DNA of 64,000 nucleotides from Natrinema sp046097095 (GCF_046097095.1 NZ_CP175698.1:1984001-2048000), one strand, 5' to 3'; counted from the stretch's first letter, positions 45,068-54,213 are shown. Notes: a model not told the origin generated them from the sequence alone. Made by a program: numbers and translations.

Positions 45068-46044
45068 TCGACGGGCACGCGCTCGAGGGCGTCCTCGACG
45101 ACCGCCGCGCCGTCCCGATCGTGCCCGGCCGTCTTGATTCGGTGGCTCAGCACGACGGGCGCTTCGATCTGAAGGTCGTCTGGGATCACGTACTCGCGGC
45201 CGTCGGTGACGGCGCGGGCCTGTGCGGCCCGTAGCAGCGAGATCGTCCCGCGGGGGCTGACGCCGATGTGGGCGTTCTCGCGGGTGTAGGCCGCCAGTCG
45301 CGTCGCGTACTGTCGGACCGGCTCTGCGACCTGAACCGTCGAGACGGTCTCGCGGGCGGCAACGAGCGTCTCGCGGTCGGTCACCGCCTCGAGTGACTCG
45401 ATGGGGTGGTCGCCGACCGTCCGGCCGAGCAGTTCGGCCTCCTCGTCGGGGTCGGGATAGCCCAGATGGAGCTTTTTCATGAACCGGTCGACCTCGGCGA
45501 AGGGCAGCTCGTAGGTCTGGTTCGGTTCGACTGCGTTCTGTGTCGCGATGACGGTAAACGGCGTGGGGAGTTCGCGCGTCGTCCCGTCGACGGTGACCTG
45601 GCCTTCCTCCATGGCCTCGAGCAGCGCGGCTTGGGTTTTCGGCGGCGCGCGGTTGATCTCGTCGCCTAGCACGATGTTGCCGAAGACCGGCCCGGACTGG
45701 AACTCGAATTCGCGGGTCTTCTGGTTGAAGACGTTGACGCCGGTGACGTCGGTCGGGAGCAGGTCTGGCGTAAACTGGACGCGGCTGAACGTGCAGTCGA
45801 CGGATCTGGCGATCGAGCGCGCGAGCATGGTCTTACCGACGCCGGGTACGTCGTCTAAGAGGACGTGACCGCGTCCGAGGACGGCGGTGATGACGTGTTC
45901 AATGACGTCTTCGTGACCGACGATCACGCGCGAGACGTTCGCCTCGATGTCGGCACAGAGCTGCTCGACCGCGGCTATCTGGAGGGCATCGCCGTCGGGC
46001 GTCGAATTGACATCTGCGTCTGCTGTCGGGTTGGCGTTAGTCAT
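45064..46044 (-). CDS. MoxR-family AAA+ ATPase
   Basis: The 326-residue AAA+ protein contains Walker A (DDVPGVGKTMLARSIA), Walker B (VLGDEINRAPPKTQAALLEA, which is the MoxR signature), sensor 1 (TVIATQNAVEPNQTYELPFA) and a C-terminal lid (ISPRGT-like GVSPRGTISLLRAAQARAVT). It is the first gene of a coupled operon with DUF58 and transglutaminase genes. It should act as a chaperone-like ATPase for that module, not for the injection system 20 kb away. A paralogue lies at the window end (63009 onward). Confidence 0.95.
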   Translation of the reverse strand: MTNANPTADADVNSTPDGDALQIAAVEQLCADIEANVSRVIVGHEDVIEHVITAVLGRGHVLLDDVPGVGKTMLARSIARSVDCTFSRVQFTPDLLPTDVTGVNVFNQKTREFEFQSGPVFGNIVLGDEINRAPPKTQAALLEAMEEGQVTVDGTTRELPTPFTVIATQNAVEPNQTYELPFAEVDRFMKKLHLGYPDPDEEAELLGRTVGDHPIESLEAVTDRETLVAARETVSTVQVAEPVRQYATRLAAYTRENAHIGVSPRGTISLLRAAQARAVTDGREYVIPDDLQIEAPVVLSHRIKTAGHDRDGAAVVEDALERVPVE

Positions 46045-46268
46045 ACTCTCGAAGGTATCGGCGGGGGCGCAGACTTCTCAGTCGTACGAGGATATCAGTC
46101 GCTGTGGACCATATGTTTTGTGTCATACATAACATCTATTCTGCGATCGATACATCGCAGTCCCCTCCCGATCGACGGTCGTACGCGAGTCACTCCCGCG
46201 TCATACTCGAGTGCCGCCGCTCTTCGAGGAGCGATCTGAGAACGATACCTCCTGTCGGAATCGACCGT

Positions 46269-46463
46269 CTAGAGCCGCTCGACGTTGGTCGCGCGTGGCC
46301 CTTTCTCGGCTTCGACGATTTCGAACTCCAGTTCCTGGCCCTCCTCGAGGTCGGGGCCGCCGATGTCTTCCATGTGGAAGAACACGTCCTCGTCCGCGTC
46401 GTCAGTCTCGATGAAACCGTAACCGCCAGTGTCGTTGAAGAATGCGACCGTACCTTTCGCCAT
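46269..46463 (-). CDS. cspA: Cold-shock domain protein
   Basis: This 64-residue single OB-fold RNA chaperone shows RNP1 (GGYGFIETDDADEDVFFH) with an acidic insertion between strands, a common halophilic feature, and the C-terminal KGPRATNVERL. A strong TATA box (TTTATAT, minus strand, 46487-46497) lies about 28 bases upstream of the ATG, so the transcript is nearly leaderless. High expression is plausible from this promoter. Confidence 0.96.
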   Translation of the reverse strand: MAKGTVAFFNDTGGYGFIETDDADEDVFFHMEDIGGPDLEEGQELEFEIVEAEKGPRATNVERL

Positions 46464-46486
46464 TGCAGGTCAACAAAACCGCGACG

Positions 46487-46497
46487 AAGATATAAAG
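46487..46497 (-). promoter_or_regulatory. TATA box for the cold-shock gene
   Basis: Minus-strand CTTTATATCTT is the strongest TATA match in this part of the window, positioned for a start within a few bases of the ATG at 46463. Confidence 0.6.
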
Positions 46498-46558
46498 CTT
46501 CGGGGGCCGCCCGCCGAGATGCGCCGAGAAGCGCGTTGTTACCGGCGGCAGTGGCGGT

Positions 46559-46771
46559 TTACCACTCTTTGCAGGTCGGGCAGACGAAGTCGCCGTCGTT
46601 CCGCCAGACCTGTTCGGTCGGCCCGTCACATCGGTCGCACGCGTACTCGCCCCATGCGTACGTCGAGATCGCCGCGTCGGCGGCCGTCGCTGGGCTCTCG
46701 TCGGCGTCGTCGCCGTCTCGCTCCTCCTCGCCGACCGCGGCAAAATCGGAGAGCGTCGCATCGTCAGTCAC
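46559..46771 (-). CDS. Small zinc-ribbon protein (possibly DUF5816 family)
   Basis: Starting at the GTG at 46771 the product is about 70 residues; the frame continues upstream to 46846 but those residues are not haloarchaeal-like. An acidic N-terminal half (EEERDGDDADESPATAADAA) is followed by a four-cysteine ribbon, YACDRCDGPTEQVWRNDGDF followed by VCPTCKEW. This looks like the haloarchaeal family I know as DUF5816, but the label is from memory. The role is unknown. Its neighbour is the cold-shock gene 96 bases downstream on the same strand. Confidence 0.72.
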   Translation of the reverse strand: MTDDATLSDFAAVGEEERDGDDADESPATAADAAISTYAWGEYACDRCDGPTEQVWRNDGDFVCPTCKEW

Positions 46772-46857
46772 GAACTGGCATACGGACGGCGACGGCTTAA
46801 TCGCTCCGCCGACGTGGGACCGGCACGGCCAAGTAGGACCGGTCACAACCCCCGTCT

Positions 46858-47052
46858 ATGACCACCGTGACACCGCTGAACATTATCGTGGACAACCTCA
46901 CCGAAATGACCAGCCTTTTCGGCGACGTGGCGATGGGCGCGGGACTCGCACCGCTTCTCATCCTGATGGGTGCGCTCCTCGTCGCCTTTTCGATGGCCGT
47001 CTTCGGCGTTCTCACCCTAGGTGCGGTCGGTAGCCTCTTCACCTCGGCCTGA
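46858..47052 (+). CDS. Small hydrophobic membrane protein
   Basis: The 64-residue protein begins MTTVTPLNIIVDNLTEMTSL and has one long hydrophobic stretch (about residues 28-60, LAPLLILMGALLVAFSMAVF and onward) that could cross the membrane once or twice. Proteins of this length and pattern recur in haloarchaea. It is divergently placed between the zinc-ribbon gene and the F420-dependent reductase gene. Function unknown. Confidence 0.6.
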   Translation: MTTVTPLNIIVDNLTEMTSLFGDVAMGAGLAPLLILMGALLVAFSMAVFGVLTLGAVGSLFTSA

Positions 47053-47070
47053 GGCGTTTTCCGCGCCCGT

Positions 47071-48162
47071 CTACGGCTCGGTCGCGCGCTTTAACGCCTC
47101 GCTCGCCCGTTCGATCGCGTCCTCGAGGTCCGGCCCCAGCGGCGACCCGACGACGATGCCGTCGACGTAGGACAGCGCCGCTTCGAAACGCTCCGCGACG
47201 GTCTCGGTCGTCCCCGCGATACAGAAAGCGTCGATCATCGCCGGCGTGACGCGACCGAAGGCCTCGGGGAGATCTCCTTGCTCCAATGCGTCGCTCACCG
47301 CAGCCGCCGCTTCACGGTCGATATCGTGGCGCTCGAGAACCGGTTCCGCGGCCCCGCCGACGATGAAGGCGACCGGTGGCCGGGCCGCCTCGCGCGCTTC
47401 GGTCTCGTCGCCAGCGACGCTGACGCTCGCGAAGGCCAACGACTCGAACGTGCCGTCTCGCGGGTCGCTGCGCTCCCCGCTCGGAGTAGCCGAGGCGGGT
47501 TGTGTCTCGCGTTCGTCGGGTCGTTCGGCCAGCCCCTGCTCGAGCTGTCCCGCCGCCCACTCCAGATCCTTCGGATGAGCGGCGTTGATCAAGACTCCGT
47601 CGGCGTGCTTCGCGCTCATTCGGAGCATGTGTGGCCCCTGCGCGCCGACGTAGACCGGAATCCGCTCCGAGGGTGGGTCGAGATTGAGCGAGGCATCCCG
47701 CGCGGTGAAGGTCCCTTCGTGGGTGACTGTCTCCCCGTCCCAGAGGTCGCGAGCGACGCCGAACGTCTCGAGGACGCGCCGCAGCGGGCGGTCGCGCTCG
47801 ACCCCCAGATTAGAAAGCGAGGAGCGATCGCCCGCGCCGACGCCGAAGACCGCGCGCCCGTCGCTGACCTCGTCGATCGTCGCCGTTTGCGCGGCCAGTT
47901 TCACGGGATGGGTCTCGTAGGGGTTGACGACACCCGGTCCCAGCCGCAGGTCGTCGGTCGCGTCGGCCATCCGCGACAGTACTACGAACGGGTCGCGGTT
48001 GAAGTAGTGGCTACTCGCGAACGCGATATCGAACCCCTCGTCCTCGGCCAGCACCGCGAGATCGGCGAGTTGCTTGGGCGGATGTTCGGGGGTAAGCTCG
48101 ATGGCCCGAATCGGGCCGCCGTCGCGGCTCGCAGGTCGCTCCGCTCGGTCCTCGCCCGTCAT
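47071..48162 (-). CDS. mer: F420-dependent 5,10-methylenetetrahydromethanopterin reductase-like protein (luciferase-like family)
   Basis: The roughly 363-residue protein begins at the ATG at 48162, which overlaps the cofE stop (ATGA); an upstream in-frame start would lie inside cofE. Landmarks of the Mer/luciferase-like TIM barrel are AIELTPEHPPKQLADLAVLA, FDIAFASSHYFNRDPFVVLS, GPGVVNPYETHPVKLA and DGRAVFGVGAGDRSSLSNLG. In the C-terminal half are VYVGAQGPHMLRMSAKHADG and an acidic halophilic insertion. It reduces methylene- to methyl-tetrahydropterin/folate with F420H2 in methanogens; haloarchaeal members probably act in C1-folate metabolism. Coupling to cofE fits F420 dependence. Confidence 0.88.
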   Translation of the reverse strand: MTGEDRAERPASRDGGPIRAIELTPEHPPKQLADLAVLAEDEGFDIAFASSHYFNRDPFVVLSRMADATDDLRLGPGVVNPYETHPVKLAAQTATIDEVSDGRAVFGVGAGDRSSLSNLGVERDRPLRRVLETFGVARDLWDGETVTHEGTFTARDASLNLDPPSERIPVYVGAQGPHMLRMSAKHADGVLINAAHPKDLEWAAGQLEQGLAERPDERETQPASATPSGERSDPRDGTFESLAFASVSVAGDETEAREAARPPVAFIVGGAAEPVLERHDIDREAAAAVSDALEQGDLPEAFGRVTPAMIDAFCIAGTTETVAERFEAALSYVDGIVVGSPLGPDLEDAIERASEALKRATEP

Positions 48163-48929
48163 CCGTCGAGCCTCCACTCCCGCAGTGCTTGTCGAACGAG
48201 GTCGTCCTCGACGGATCGAAAGAGCTCGTTACTGCCTTCGTGATCGCCGAACTCCCAGTCGCGGACGACGACGGCCGGCGTGCCACCGGCTCCCTCGCCG
48301 GTCACGAGGTTCGCCGCGGCGGCGAGTTCGTCGACCACCGACTGGACGGTGACGCCGAGTTCGTGGCCGTTTCGATCCAGTTCGCCGCGCCAGTCGCGGC
48401 TCGCGGGCAGCCCGGCCCAGCCGATCGCCACCCCGGTCTGTCCGTGGCGGAACGGGCGACCGCAGGTGTCCGTGACGATAACCGCCACGTCCTCGATGCC
48501 GCGCTCCTCGAGGCCTGCGCGAATCCGTTCGGCGCTCTCGTCGGGCCGCTTCGGCAGGAGTAGCAGATCGTGGTCCGGCACGTTCGAGCGGTCGATCCCC
48601 GCGTTCGGACAGATATGGCCAAAGCGGGTCTCCGCCAGCAGGAACGGGGCGTCGATCAACAGCTCCGTGCTCTCCTCGAGGATCGCCTGCGCGAATCGCG
48701 GGTCCTTCTCCTCGCCGGCGATCTCTTCGATCCGGTCAGCGATCTCTTCGGCCCGGCCGCTGACGGGGTAGTCTTCCAGGTCCGCCGTCCGACCCTCCGC
48801 CTTCGAGACGATCGTGCTCGCGACGGTGAGCACGTCGCCCGGCTCGAGGGCGGCCCGATCCGCGACGAGGTCGGCGATGTCGTCGCCGGGGCGGACTTCG
48901 GGCAGGTCCGCCACGCCGTTGAGTTCCAT
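48159..48929 (-). CDS. cofE: Coenzyme F420-0:L-glutamate ligase
   Basis: The 256-residue enzyme adds gamma-linked glutamates to F420-0 using GTP. Visible family motifs are VLTVASTIVSKAEGRTADLE near the N-terminus, AETRFGHICPNAGIDRSNVP, and VIVTDTCGRPFRHGQTGVAI with WAGLPASRDWRGELDRNGHE. It ends with the EWRLDG tail. The stop overlaps the start of the F420-dependent reductase gene, so cofactor synthesis and use are cotranslated. The 315 bases upstream (48930-49244) hold no gene. Confidence 0.95.
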   Translation of the reverse strand: MELNGVADLPEVRPGDDIADLVADRAALEPGDVLTVASTIVSKAEGRTADLEDYPVSGRAEEIADRIEEIAGEEKDPRFAQAILEESTELLIDAPFLLAETRFGHICPNAGIDRSNVPDHDLLLLPKRPDESAERIRAGLEERGIEDVAVIVTDTCGRPFRHGQTGVAIGWAGLPASRDWRGELDRNGHELGVTVQSVVDELAAAANLVTGEGAGGTPAVVVRDWEFGDHEGSNELFRSVEDDLVRQALREWRLDG

Positions 48930-49244
48930 ACCGGAGGGTGGACCAGCGGCGTCAAAAGGGCACCGTCACCGGAGAATGGAGTCGGCGATTCTCGACTCGA
49001 GTCTCCGGGTATCGGATCGTCCGCGGCCGGAATCCCCGATTACAGCCGTCGGCCGATCACTGACGGTCGCGCTCGAACAGCGCCCCCGGTCCGTCGAAGT
49101 CGCGTTCGAAACCGCCGATCCGACCGACTCGAGGGCCATCCGCGCGCCGTGGACGGTGACGGAGTCCGGGAGGTGTGTTCGGAACTCCGGTTCGGCCGTC
49201 GTATTCGACGACGGGACGACCAGTCCCAGCGGCCGCGACCGTCG
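48930..49244. other. 315-base intergenic region
   Basis: The stretch between cofE and hyuB contains no convincing frame on either strand and no repeat. cofE must be promoted from here; hyuB ends at 49245, so its terminator should also be here, but I see no clear hairpin. Confidence 0.4.
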
Positions 49245-50837
49245 TCAGTCACCGCACTCCTCGCCGTCGTCCGCCGGCGGTTCACCGTGGCCGCCGCCGC
49301 CGGGCGTTTTGACGGTGACCGTCGTGCCGGCGTCGACGTCGACGGTCGTCTTCGCCGGTGCCGGCTCGCCGTCGATCAGGTTCTCGCCGGTCGCACCGTT
49401 CTCGCCGCCGGCGATGCCTTTCGGCGCGTGGCGGCGGCGTTCGGTCAGTAGCGACACCGTCGACGCTTTCTCGACGGTGACCGAGCGCTCGAGGCCCAGC
49501 CCCCCGCGGAACCGCCCGCGGCCGCCGCTGCTGTCGCGGAGCGCGTAGCGCTCGACCCGAAGCGGGTACTCGGTCTCGAGGGATTCGACGGGCGTGTTGA
49601 GCGTGTTGGTCATGCCGACCTGGACGCCGTCCATGCCGTCGCGGTCGGCGCGAGCGCCGAAGCCGCCGCCGATCGTCTCGTAATAGGCGAACGAGCCGTC
49701 GCGAGCGCCGATCGTGAGGTTGTTCATCGTCCCCTGGCCCTGTGCGGTCACGCGGTCCGGCGCGGCCTGTGCGAGCGCGGTGAAGACGACGTCGGTGACG
49801 CGCTGGCTGGTCTCGACGTTCCCGCCGACGACCGCCGCTGGCACGGTCGGATTGAGCAGTGATCCCGTCGGCGCGCTGACGTCGACCGGTTCGTAACAGC
49901 CCTGATTCGGCGGGATCTCCGGATCGGTGATACAGCGCACGACGAAGTAGACGGCGCTCGTCGCGACCGCGAGCGGGGCGTTCAGGTTCCCCTCGAGCTG
50001 GGCCGCGGTACCAGAGAAATCGACGTCGATCGTCTCGCCGTCGACCGTCACCGTGACACTGATCGGGATGTCGTCGTCGGTCACCCCGTCGCCCTCGAGG
50101 ACGTCGGTGGCCTCGTACGCGCCGTCTGGCAGTGCCGCGATTTCGTCGGTGATCCGTTCGCGCGAGTAGTCGATCACGGCGTCGAACCCGGTGAGGACGG
50201 TGTCGCGGCCGTGTTCCTCGAAGAGCGCGGCGAGTCGTTCCTCGGCGCGTTCGTTTGCCGCCTGCTGTGCGCGGAGGTCGGCGCGGCGTTCGCCCGGATT
50301 GCGGACGTTCGCGAGCACGAGCGACCGCACGTCCTCCCGCGGCTCACCGCCCTCGACGAGGCGGGTTGGCGGGAGTCGCAGTCCCTCCTGGTAGATCTCC
50401 TGTGCGCCCGCTGGCATGCTGCCGGGGGTCATCCCGCCGACGTCGGCGTGGTGGGCGCGAGAAACTGCGTATCCGACGATCTCGTCGTCGGGAGCGATCG
50501 GCGAGACCATCGTCACGTCCGGCAGGTGCGTTCCGCCGGTGAAGGGATCGTTGAGCACGAACACGTCGCCCGGCCGCGGGTCGTGCTCGCGTACGGCCTC
50601 GACAGCCGCCGGCATCGCGCCGAGGTGAACCGGAATGTGTTCGGCTTGAGCGATCATCCGCCCGTCGGCGTCGAACAGCGCCGTCGAACAGTCGCGGCGC
50701 TCCTTGATATTCGGCGAGTAGGCCCCGCAGATCAGGGTCTGGCCCATCTCCTCGGCGATGCTTTCTAACTGGTTTCGCAGTACCTCGAGGGTCACCGGGT
50801 CGATGCCGTCTGTCATGTCTGTTGTCGAAGTCGTCAT
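49245..50837 (-). CDS. hyuB: Hydantoinase/oxoprolinase B-type subunit (N-methylhydantoinase B)
   Basis: The 530-residue protein shows the HyuB pattern: DPVTLEVLRNQLESIAEEMG, then FDADGRMIAQAEHIPVHLGA, FVLNDPFTGGTHLPDVTMVS and HHADVGGMTPGSMP, with GCYEPVDVSAPTGSLLNPTV farther along. The C-terminal stretch contains RDSSGGRGRFRGGLGLERSV. Such subunits pair with HyuA to hydrolyse cyclic amides with ATP (hydantoins or 5-oxoproline). The start at 50837 overlaps the hyuA stop (ATGA); MTDGIDP at 50816 is an alternative. The true substrate is unknown; hyu genes also act on 5-oxoproline-like compounds. Confidence 0.93.
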   Translation of the reverse strand: MTTSTTDMTDGIDPVTLEVLRNQLESIAEEMGQTLICGAYSPNIKERRDCSTALFDADGRMIAQAEHIPVHLGAMPAAVEAVREHDPRPGDVFVLNDPFTGGTHLPDVTMVSPIAPDDEIVGYAVSRAHHADVGGMTPGSMPAGAQEIYQEGLRLPPTRLVEGGEPREDVRSLVLANVRNPGERRADLRAQQAANERAEERLAALFEEHGRDTVLTGFDAVIDYSRERITDEIAALPDGAYEATDVLEGDGVTDDDIPISVTVTVDGETIDVDFSGTAAQLEGNLNAPLAVATSAVYFVVRCITDPEIPPNQGCYEPVDVSAPTGSLLNPTVPAAVVGGNVETSQRVTDVVFTALAQAAPDRVTAQGQGTMNNLTIGARDGSFAYYETIGGGFGARADRDGMDGVQVGMTNTLNTPVESLETEYPLRVERYALRDSSGGRGRFRGGLGLERSVTVEKASTVSLLTERRRHAPKGIAGGENGATGENLIDGEPAPAKTTVDVDAGTTVTVKTPGGGGHGEPPADDGEECGD

Positions 50838-52903
50838 CGGTCCGTCTCCGTTCGCGTCATGACGAGCGTCCCGTCGGCGAGAATCTCGCCCGCCCAGGTC
50901 GGCGGGACGACCGTCGTACTCTCTGCCTGTTCGAGCACCGCCGGGCCCGCGACCGACGCGCCCGTCTCGAGTCGGTCCCAGTCGTAGACCGTCGTCTCCC
51001 GCGCGCCGGCGTCGGGGAAGTGAGCGGTCCGGGTCCCGACGACGGCGTCGCCGCCGCCGTCGTGGCTCATCTCCGGTTCCGTGCCCGGCACCGTCGCCGT
51101 CGTACGGAGATTGACGACCTCGATCGATTCGTCCATCGCGTACCCGTAGGTCCGCTCGTGGGCGTCGTGGAATCGCGATTCGACCGCCGCCGCGTCGAAC
51201 GTCTCGTCGACGGGGACGGTGAGTTCGAAGCTCTGGCCCGCATACCGACAGTCGGCGGCCCGCTCGACGCGCGCCGCGTCCCGGTCTGACGCAGCTGTGA
51301 GCACGTCGGCCACGAGCCCGTCGTAGACTTCCTCGAGCGTCGCCCGGTCTGCGCCGTCGAGGTCGACGCCCACCGTCCGCACGGCGTCGTAGCTCTCGTC
51401 GGCCGCGAGCAGGCCGAACGCCGAGAGGACCCCGCCCGGACGCGGCACGACGACGCGATCGACCGACAGCGAATCGGCAAGCGCCGCGGCGTGCATCGGG
51501 CCCGCGCCGCCAAAGGCCACGAGCGCGAACTCGCGGGGGTCGTGGCCCCGCTCGACGGTCACGGAGCGGATCGTCCGCGTCATCGTCGCGTTCGCCACGC
51601 GGTAGACGCCGCGGGCCGCCTCGAGCGGCCCCTCGAGGCCGGCCTCGTCGGCCAGTCGGCCGAGCGCGTCGCGGGCCGCCTCGACATCGAGGGTCATCTC
51701 ACCGCCAAGCGCGGTCTCGGGGCCGATGTAGCCCAGCACGACGTTGGCGTCCGTGACGGTGGGGTCGGTCCCCCCGCGGCCGTAGCAGGCGGGACCGGGC
51801 TGGGACCCCGATGACTCCGGGCCGACCCGGAGCGCGCCGCCGGCGTCGACCCAGGCGATCGATCCGCCGCCAGCGCCGACGGTGTTGACGTCGACCATCG
51901 GCGTCCGGATCGGCAGGCCGTCGATCTCGGCGTCGGTCGTCCGCTCGGCTCGTCCGTCCCGGACGAGGCTCACGTCGCTCGAGGTCCCGCCCATGTCGAA
52001 GGTCACGAGTCCCGCGACGTCGTCGTCGTCGACGGTCGCCGCGGCACCGACGACGCCGGCGGCGGGTCCCGACAGGGTCGTCGTCACGGCGTGTTCGCGG
52101 ACCGTCTCGGGGTCGGCGATTCCGCCGTTTGCCTGCATGATCTGCGGGGCCGGGATCCCCGCGTCGCTCGCTTCGTCGACCAACTGGCCCACGTAGCGGT
52201 CGATCGCGGGTCGGACATAGGCGTCGACCGCCGTCGTCGATGTGCGCTCGAACTCGCGGAACTCCGCGAGCACCTCGTGGGAGGCCGAGACGGGCACGTC
52301 CAGTTCCTCGCGCAGCGTCTCAGCGACGATCCGCTCGTTTTCGGGGTCGGCGTAGGCGTGTAGCAGCGAGACCGCGACCGCCTCAACGTCGCGCTCGCGC
52401 AGCGTCGCCGCCAGTTCGCAGACTTCCGAGACGTCGACCGGTCGCTCGACGCCGTCTTCGGTCGTCCGCTCGTCGACCTCGAAGCGCCGCTCTCGGGGGA
52501 CTAGTGGCTCGGGTTTCTCGGCCTCGAGGTCGTACAGATCGGGGCGATCCTGCCGGCCGATCTCGAGGACGTCGCGGAACCCGTCGGTGGTCACGAGCGC
52601 GGTCTCCGCGCCGTCGCGCTCGAGGAGGGCGTTGACCGAGACGGTCATCGCGTGTGCGAAGCCGTCGATCTCGCCGGGCTCGATATCGGCGCGCTCGCAG
52701 GCCTTCTCGATGCCCTCGAGGACGCCGACGTGCTGTGGTTCCGTCGACGGCACTTTCGCGGTGACGAGGCGGTCGTCGACGGACAGCGCCACGTCGGTGA
52801 AGGTCCCGCCGACGTCGACCCCGATGCGGGTCGCGTCGCCGTCGCTCGAGTCGTCGCGTGCCATTGCATCCGAATTCGCGTCGTGTTCGTTTGAACCTGT
52901 CAT
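50834..52903 (-). CDS. hyuA: Hydantoinase/oxoprolinase A-type subunit (ATP-binding)
   Basis: The 689-residue protein has an ASKHA ATPase N-terminus, IGVDVGGTFTDVALSVDDRL, followed by VEGDxxR-like VSVNALLERDGAETALVTTD and GFRDVLEIGRQDRPDLYDLE. The middle has TFDMGGTSSDVSLVRDGRA, and the C-terminal half contains FGGAGPMHAAALADSLSVDR. It precedes hyuB with a 4-base overlap and follows the NRAMP-like transporter gene by 11 bases, so the three form an operon likely devoted to uptake and opening of a cyclic amide. Confidence 0.94.
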   Translation of the reverse strand: MTGSNEHDANSDAMARDDSSDGDATRIGVDVGGTFTDVALSVDDRLVTAKVPSTEPQHVGVLEGIEKACERADIEPGEIDGFAHAMTVSVNALLERDGAETALVTTDGFRDVLEIGRQDRPDLYDLEAEKPEPLVPRERRFEVDERTTEDGVERPVDVSEVCELAATLRERDVEAVAVSLLHAYADPENERIVAETLREELDVPVSASHEVLAEFREFERTSTTAVDAYVRPAIDRYVGQLVDEASDAGIPAPQIMQANGGIADPETVREHAVTTTLSGPAAGVVGAAATVDDDDVAGLVTFDMGGTSSDVSLVRDGRAERTTDAEIDGLPIRTPMVDVNTVGAGGGSIAWVDAGGALRVGPESSGSQPGPACYGRGGTDPTVTDANVVLGYIGPETALGGEMTLDVEAARDALGRLADEAGLEGPLEAARGVYRVANATMTRTIRSVTVERGHDPREFALVAFGGAGPMHAAALADSLSVDRVVVPRPGGVLSAFGLLAADESYDAVRTVGVDLDGADRATLEEVYDGLVADVLTAASDRDAARVERAADCRYAGQSFELTVPVDETFDAAAVESRFHDAHERTYGYAMDESIEVVNLRTTATVPGTEPEMSHDGGGDAVVGTRTAHFPDAGARETTVYDWDRLETGASVAGPAVLEQAESTTVVPPTWAGEILADGTLVMTRTETDR

Positions 52904-52914
52904 GAAGATCGTCG

Positions 52915-54120
52915 TCAGACCAAGAGTACGTTGTAGAGCGTTCGGAGGCCGATCCCGACCACGACGAGCGTGACGATTCCGCCGAGGACGTTCTGGAGCG
53001 TCGTGTTCGTGTGATCGCCCAGCAACTCGTCGTTGTTCATCGCGTAGATGAGGAAGACGGCCAGAATCGGGAGCAAGAGGCCGTTGGCTACCTGTGCGAA
53101 GACGATCACCTGAATAGGGTTGAAGTCGAGTGCCGAAAAGACGATGCCGATGCCGAGGATCGTCATCCAGATCGCCCGAAACCGCGTTGCGGTCAGATCG
53201 CGTTCCCAGCCGAGCGCACCGGCAGTGGCGTAGGCACCGGCGAGCGGCGCGCTCATCGAGCTCGTAAAGCCGGCCGCGAACAGACCGACCGAGAAGAACG
53301 TGAGCGCGTAACCGCCGAAGACGGGCTCTAGCTGGTCGGCCATCGCGCCGACGTTATCGATCGACGTTCCCTTCGGGAACACCGCGGCGGCGGTCACGAC
53401 GATCGCCGTCGTGATGAGGCCGCCGACGACGACCATCCCGATCGTGTCGGTGCGACATTCGGCGAGATCGTCCGCGCCGTCCCACCGTTCCTGGACGGTG
53501 CTTGCGTGCAAGAACAGGTTGTAGCCGACGACGGTGGTCCCGACGAGGCCGGCGATGAGATAGGCCGAGCCGTCGGGCACCGTCGGAACGAGTCCGCTCG
53601 CCAGCGAGCCGACGTCCGGCCGGACCATGACGGCGTTGAGCAGGAACGCCGCACCCATGATCCCGACGAGGCCGATGAAGACCCGCTCGATCAGTTTGTA
53701 GTTCCCCGTCCACAGCAGTCCGGCGGCGACGAGGCCCATAACCGGTCCCCAGACGTTCTCGCTGATACCGGTGATCGCCGACAGGCCGGCGGCACCGCCG
53801 ACGATGTTGCCCGTCTGGAACGCCGCCGTCCCGATCCCGATCGCGCTCACGACGAGTGCGACGGAAATCGTCCGCGGAATCGGGTTTTCGAACTCGTTTC
53901 GAAACGCTTCCCCCAGCCCTTGCTGCGTGATCAGCCCTAACCGCGCACTCATCTCCTGGAGCACGATCGTCGCGAGAATCGAGAACGCGATCGTCCACAC
54001 GAGCAGATACGCGTATTCAGCGCCGATCACACTTGCAGTCGTTACCGTTCCTGGACCGACGAACGCCGCCGCGACGAGCGCTCCCGGGCCGATCGCTTTC
54101 AACCGCTCGATAACACCCAT
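52915..54120 (-). CDS. NRAMP-like transporter with altered metal-binding motifs
   Basis: The 401-residue protein has about eleven hydrophobic segments arranged as in NRAMP transporters. In the first helix the canonical DPGN is replaced by GPGTVTTASVIGAEYA; in helix 6 the MPH motif is replaced by VGYNLFLHAS, so the usual metal ligands (Asp, Asn and Met) appear to be missing. The gene starts a three-gene operon with hyuA and hyuB. In Bacillus the NRAMP-like YcsG sits with 5-oxoprolinase genes, so an organic substrate such as 5-oxoproline or a hydantoin is a reasonable inference. Metal transport cannot be excluded. Confidence 0.85.
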   Translation of the reverse strand: MGVIERLKAIGPGALVAAAFVGPGTVTTASVIGAEYAYLLVWTIAFSILATIVLQEMSARLGLITQQGLGEAFRNEFENPIPRTISVALVVSAIGIGTAAFQTGNIVGGAAGLSAITGISENVWGPVMGLVAAGLLWTGNYKLIERVFIGLVGIMGAAFLLNAVMVRPDVGSLASGLVPTVPDGSAYLIAGLVGTTVVGYNLFLHASTVQERWDGADDLAECRTDTIGMVVVGGLITTAIVVTAAAVFPKGTSIDNVGAMADQLEPVFGGYALTFFSVGLFAAGFTSSMSAPLAGAYATAGALGWERDLTATRFRAIWMTILGIGIVFSALDFNPIQVIVFAQVANGLLLPILAVFLIYAMNNDELLGDHTNTTLQNVLGGIVTLVVVGIGLRTLYNVLLV

Positions 54121-54213
54121 GATGCGTATTCACATACAACACTCTTCGATCCATCCAAAAGGGTTGTTAAGAAGTGCACACACGGTCAGTAGACAGCGGC
54201 GAACCGTTATGAC

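Noticed and set aside
45064..46044. MoxR ATPase as the missing CIS ATPase
   Set aside because: It is in a coupled operon with DUF58 and transglutaminase genes and lies 18 kb outside the CIS cluster. The CIS-type AAA+ family is different.
49040..49285. 81-residue minus-strand frame between cofE and hyuB
   Set aside because: It is Arg-rich, overlaps the hyuB end in another frame and looks non-coding.
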